This document shows, piece by piece, positions 60,977 to 64,000 of a DNA stretch of 64,000 nucleotides. Made by a program: the position numbers and the translations under genes. The first letter of the stretch is position 1, and each line of letters opens with the position of its first letter. The notes beneath the pieces are model-generated. The model was given only the letters and a program-made list of their open reading frames with translations. It did no database searches and had not been told where the DNA came from. The stretch is taken from the NCBI RefSeq assembly GCF_000974365.1, contig NZ_BAZW01000005.1, positions 62,001 to 126,000 on the forward strand, read 5' to 3'. This DNA comes from Geofilum rubicundum JCM 15548 (lineage in GTDB: Bacteria; Bacteroidota; Bacteroidia; Bacteroidales; Marinilabiliaceae).

Positions 60977-62758
60977 ATGAAGTGGAGAGATCTTAATATC
61001 AATACGAAGATAAGAAGCACCATGGGGGTCGTATTGTTGTTGACTTTTATGATGGGAGGATACACGCTGATTAATTTGGTTCGTGTGAACAATGGCATTG
61101 GGACCCTATCCAATCAATACATCCCCTATGTCAATGAAGCCATTCAGGTTTCCCAGGCCTGGTGGCGGATGTCAGAATTTGCCCGTTCCTATGATTTCAC
61201 AGCGGATGATTATTACGCCTTTCGCGCGGATGGTGAGTTCAATAAATTTAACGAAGCACTGGAAAGCCTGATTGAAATGGATGGGGGACTGGGAGAGGGT
61301 TCTAATTCGGAAGTATTATTGCCCCTCAAGGACCTTATTGGTGAATATCGTTCCCAAATGGACAGTTATTTACCCCTGCAGGAAGCCATGCACATGCATC
61401 AAAATGCCATGGCTGAGCGTGCTTCTGAATTATTTGAAGCCGTGAAGAACCATCGCTCCAATGCCGCTACCCAGTCGGCCGGAAGCTTGGCCTTTGGCAT
61501 ATGGGGAGAAATTCAGGCGGATGCTGCTGCTCGTTCTTCTGAAGACATGCAAGAAGTTGAGGACGATTTGGTCGAACTCAATGCACTGATAGCCCGGAAT
61601 TACTACCCCGGAAATGTCCAGCCTTTGTTGACCGCCTTTGTCGACGAAGCAGAGGCCTTTGTGACGACATACCGTCAGGCCCGTCAGGCCGAAATCAAAA
61701 ATTTTGAACTGGCCAAGGCCATCATGTGGGAAATCCGTACGGTTTCGGACATGGGACAAGACCAGATGAAAGTCATGGGCGACGATGCCATTCGTATTGT
61801 GGGTATGGTTCGATCTCTGGTCATCATGGCCGTTTTGATTTTGATTGTTGTCGGATTTCTGATTTTCTGGTACTTGCCACCCTCCATTACCAAGCCGATA
61901 TTGGAAGGCGTGGGCAATGCGGAGAAAATCGCCAACGGCGATTTGACGGTGACCTTCGATACCACCCGTAAGGATGAGGTCGGGCGCTTATCGCTCGCCC
62001 TCAATAACATGGTATCTAATTTGAAAGAGATTCTGAACGACATTGCCTCCAGTGCCCGTGAAATTGGCGAATCCGGTGAGAAATTGGTGACAGAATCCGA
62101 AGAAATGGCAGATGGTGCCAACCAGCAGGCTTCTGCTGCTGAAGAAGTTTCTTCCTCCATGGAAGAGATGTATGCCAACATTCAACAGAATACCGATAAT
62201 GCCAAGATGACCGAAGGCATCGCGCTGAAGGCGACCGTTAATATGAATGCCAGCAATGAAACCTCGAAGGTTGCAGCCGATAACATGCAGGAAATCACTC
62301 AGAAAGTCTCCATTATTGGAGACATAGCCTTCCAGACCAACATCCTGGCCCTTAATGCTGCCGTAGAAGCAGCGAGAGCCGGAGTGGAGGGACGTGGTTT
62401 CGCCGTGGTGGCAGCTGAGGTCCGCAAACTGGCAGAGCGCAGTCAACAAGCCGCAGCAGAAATTAACCGGGTGTCGCGCACCACTTTCGAATCTTCTCAG
62501 GAAGCCCGGGAGCAACTCGAATCTTTAGCGCCTGAAATTGAAAAGACAGCCTCGCTGGTGCAGGAAATTGCCATGGCCTCCATGGAGCAGGTAGCAGGGG
62601 TAGAGCAGATCAATAACGCGCTACAGCAATTGAATTCCGTTACCCAGCGCAATGCCGCCAATTCCGAGCAAATCAACAATGCGGCTCACCGACTGGAGTC
62701 TCTGGCGGAGCGGCTCAACAGAACACTGGTGAAATTTAAACTGGAAAAGGGAAATTGA
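60977..62758 (+). CDS. Methyl-accepting chemotaxis protein
   Basis: A 593-aa chemoreceptor. One helix near the N-terminus ('[16 protein letters not shown]'), a periplasmic helical sensor of about 235 aa, a second helix ('[18 protein letters not shown]'), a HAMP domain ('[18 protein letters not shown]'), then a long cytoplasmic coiled coil with the highly conserved hairpin tip '[20 protein letters not shown]' and '[18 protein letters not shown]'. The sensor contains a four-helix-bundle-like pattern. No flagellar or che genes are in the window. The output may control gliding, twitching or gene expression. It is divergent from the sugar-binding lipoprotein gene and ends at its own terminator. 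Confidence 0.93.
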   Translation: MKWRDLNINTKIRSTMGVVLLLTFMMGGYTLINLVRVNNGIGTLSNQYIPYVNEAIQVSQAWWRMSEFARSYDFTADDYYAFRADGEFNKFNEALESLIEMDGGLGEGSNSEVLLPLKDLIGEYRSQMDSYLPLQEAMHMHQNAMAERASELFEAVKNHRSNAATQSAGSLAFGIWGEIQADAAARSSEDMQEVEDDLVELNALIARNYYPGNVQPLLTAFVDEAEAFVTTYRQARQAEIKNFELAKAIMWEIRTVSDMGQDQMKVMGDDAIRIVGMVRSLVIMAVLILIVVGFLIFWYLPPSITKPILEGVGNAEKIANGDLTVTFDTTRKDEVGRLSLALNNMVSNLKEILNDIASSAREIGESGEKLVTESEEMADGANQQASAAEEVSSSMEEMYANIQQNTDNAKMTEGIALKATVNMNASNETSKVAADNMQEITQKVSIIGDIAFQTNILALNAAVEAARAGVEGRGFAVVAAEVRKLAERSQQAAAEINRVSRTTFESSQEAREQLESLAPEIEKTASLVQEIAMASMEQVAGVEQINNALQQLNSVTQRNAANSEQINNAAHRLESLAERLNRTLVKFKLEKGN

Positions 62759-62817
62759 AATCGGCGCGAAAAGTAAGGCGCATCCGATTTTCTTGAGAAA
62801 CAGAATTAACAGACTCA

Positions 62818-62869
62818 TTTCAGGGTAAAAGTATTGATCTAAAATCAATACCTTTACCCTGAAATTTTT
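62818..62869 (+). terminator. Terminator of the chemoreceptor gene
   Basis: A 21-bp stem with one mismatch: TTTCAGGGTAAAAGTATTGAT pairs with the matching arm at 62844-62864 over a five-base loop, followed by TTTTTC. It ends only 9 bp before the DeoR start codon. Confidence 0.88.
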
Positions 62870-62878
62870 CATATAGTT

Positions 62879-63661
62879 ATGAGTAATTATAATCCAGATA
62901 CAACGGCCGGTCGACGGGGACTCATCATCAAGATGCTGGACGATCTGGGACAGGTAAATGTCAAGGAATTAAGCCTTCATTTCCAGGTCAGTGAGGTCAC
63001 CATTCGCAACGATCTGGCCCACCTCGAACAGAAAAACCTGCTGATACGTGCCCGGGGCGGTGCCATTAAAACCGACAAGGCCTCGCTGGATCTTCGCTTT
63101 CTCGAAAAGAAAAGCAAGAACGTTCGCGAAAAAGAAGCCATTGGTCGCAAAGCCGCCCGCTTCATCAGTGATGGGGACACCATTGTGGTGGACAGTGGCA
63201 CCACCACCCGCGAGATTGTGAACCACCTCTCACGCTTCAGTCGCCTCACCGTCATCACCAACGCCTTAAACATTGCCAGTACCCTGGCCGATATGGACAA
63301 TATCACAGCCATCATGCCCGGAGGCATCATGCGCCATAACATCCTGTCGCTGGTGGGCGCCATTGCCATCGATAATTTCAAAAAATTCTTTGGCGACAAG
63401 CTTTTTTTGGCCGCTGATGGCATCGATGTGAATCTGGGCCTGTCGTCCCCCGACCTCGAAGAGGCCGCCCTCAAGCGCACCATGATCAAAATGGCCCGCA
63501 AGGTGATTGTGGTGGCCGACTCCTCCAAATTTGGCCGCCGTAACCTGGCCGTCATTTGCAGTATTAGTCAGATAGACGTTCTCATAACCGACAAAGGCAT
63601 TTCCGCTGCCGACCATGAAGCCCTGGTAACCATGGGGGTGGAAGTGGTCATCGTCGATTAA
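62879..63661 (+). CDS. DeoR/GlpR-family transcriptional regulator
   Basis: A 260-aa repressor. The N-terminal winged HTH is 'VNVKELSLHFQVSEVTIRND' with 'LLIRARGGAI', and the DeoRC sugar-phosphate-binding domain has 'GDTIVVDSGTTTREI', 'LTVITNALNIAS' and 'VIVVADSSKFGR'. Members respond to phosphorylated sugars. The start at 62879 lies right after the terminator of the chemoreceptor gene, and a methyltransferase gene follows 20 bp downstream. Which sugar operon it controls cannot be told from the window. Confidence 0.92.
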   Translation: MSNYNPDTTAGRRGLIIKMLDDLGQVNVKELSLHFQVSEVTIRNDLAHLEQKNLLIRARGGAIKTDKASLDLRFLEKKSKNVREKEAIGRKAARFISDGDTIVVDSGTTTREIVNHLSRFSRLTVITNALNIASTLADMDNITAIMPGGIMRHNILSLVGAIAIDNFKKFFGDKLFLAADGIDVNLGLSSPDLEEAALKRTMIKMARKVIVVADSSKFGRRNLAVICSISQIDVLITDKGISAADHEALVTMGVEVVIVD

Positions 63662-63681
63662 ACAATAATTTTCAAGCAACC

Positions 63682-64000
63682 ATGATACAAGCACAAAACG
63701 ACCCGATCGGCCAGGCCGGTCTGGACTATTTTCTTAACGGACAACGCAGCACCGACATCAAAGTCTGGAGCGACATCGCCGAGAGCGACACCCTGCCGGT
63801 TCATTACCTGTTCCGAACCTACCACGAAATGCCCTCACTGGAGCAAAAAGCACTGGCCCTCTGCAAAGGCAAGGTCCTCGATGTCGGAGCCGGCATGGGC
63901 AGCCATGCCCTGTACCTACAGGATCAAGGTCATGCCGTCACCGCCCTCGAAATATCCCCCCTGGCCTGTGAAGTCATGTCCCGCAGAGGCGTATCTCAAG
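63682..64000 (+). CDS. Class I SAM-dependent methyltransferase, 3'-truncated by the window edge
   Basis: The first 106 residues of a methyltransferase. A SAM-binding motif I is 'VLDVGAGMGSHALYLQDQG', followed by the acidic residue ending strand 2 in 'VTALEISPLACEVM'. The N-terminus ('MIQAQNDPIGQAGLDYFLN') is typical of small-molecule methyltransferases in Bacteroidetes. It starts 20 bp after the DeoR stop and is probably in its operon. The target is unknown and the rest lies outside the window. Confidence 0.85.
   Translation, partial: MIQAQNDPIGQAGLDYFLNGQRSTDIKVWSDIAESDTLPVHYLFRTYHEMPSLEQKALALCKGKVLDVGAGMGSHALYLQDQGHAVTALEISPLACEVMSRRGVSQ

Overview
The window comes from a member of the Bacteroidota, most likely a gliding or saprophytic Bacteroidales/Marinilabiliales-type organism. 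The signs are a hybrid two-component system (HTCS) regulator, both classes of type IX secretion (T9SS) C-terminal sorting domain, a PorP/SprF protein, many lipoproteins, TAT-exported Gfo/Idh/MocA dehydrogenases, GH43 enzymes, and TAnnTTTG-type promoter motifs with few Shine-Dalgarno sequences. I cannot name the species. The read quality matters: about fifteen genes are each interrupted by what looks like one missing base, always a loss and never a gain. I treat most of these as sequencing or assembly deletions and annotate the restored genes.

Region 1 (1-9.0 kb) is a carbohydrate-oxidation locus. It starts with the 3' part of an HTCS regulator. Then come a TAT-exported Gfo/Idh/MocA dehydrogenase, a lipoprotein that fuses a second Gfo/Idh/MocA dehydrogenase to a sugar epimerase/lyase-type TIM barrel, an ApbE-like flavin transferase, a third TAT-exported dehydrogenase and a small two-helix membrane protein. 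The composition resembles the exported 3-keto-glycoside pathway of gut Bacteroides, but the fused dehydrogenase/TIM-barrel enzyme is unusual. A long palindromic element and the katG terminator close the region.

Region 2 (9.3-18.3 kb) holds stress and housekeeping genes: KatG catalase-peroxidase, a PPK2-type polyphosphate kinase, a VOC/PhnB-like protein, a UPF0175 remnant, a MATE exporter with an internal stop codon and an AlkB-like dioxygenase. These are followed by two secreted GH43 glycosidases and tRNA-Arg(UCU).

Region 3 (18.4-34 kb) is a dense signalling block: two exported proteins of unknown function, a receiver protein with a degenerate kinase domain, three very large sensor kinases, and an ABCG-like ABC transporter with an N-terminal extension.

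Region 4 (34-48.4 kb) is a surface and T9SS-associated set. PorP/SprF and an OmpA/PD40/TPR protein are transcribed away from a giant PKD-repeat protein with a type B sorting domain. A second OmpA/PD40 protein, an acidic lipoprotein and a DUF5723-type outer-membrane protein follow.

Region 5 (48.5-64 kb) has a QueF-fold protein without the catalytic cysteine, an RlmD-type RNA methyltransferase, a LytS/LytTR two-component pair with a propeller sensor, an orphan LytTR gene next to a large MBG-repeat T9SS cargo, an orphan sugar-binding lipoprotein divergent from a methyl-accepting chemotaxis protein, a DeoR-family repressor, and the start of a SAM methyltransferase cut by the window edge.
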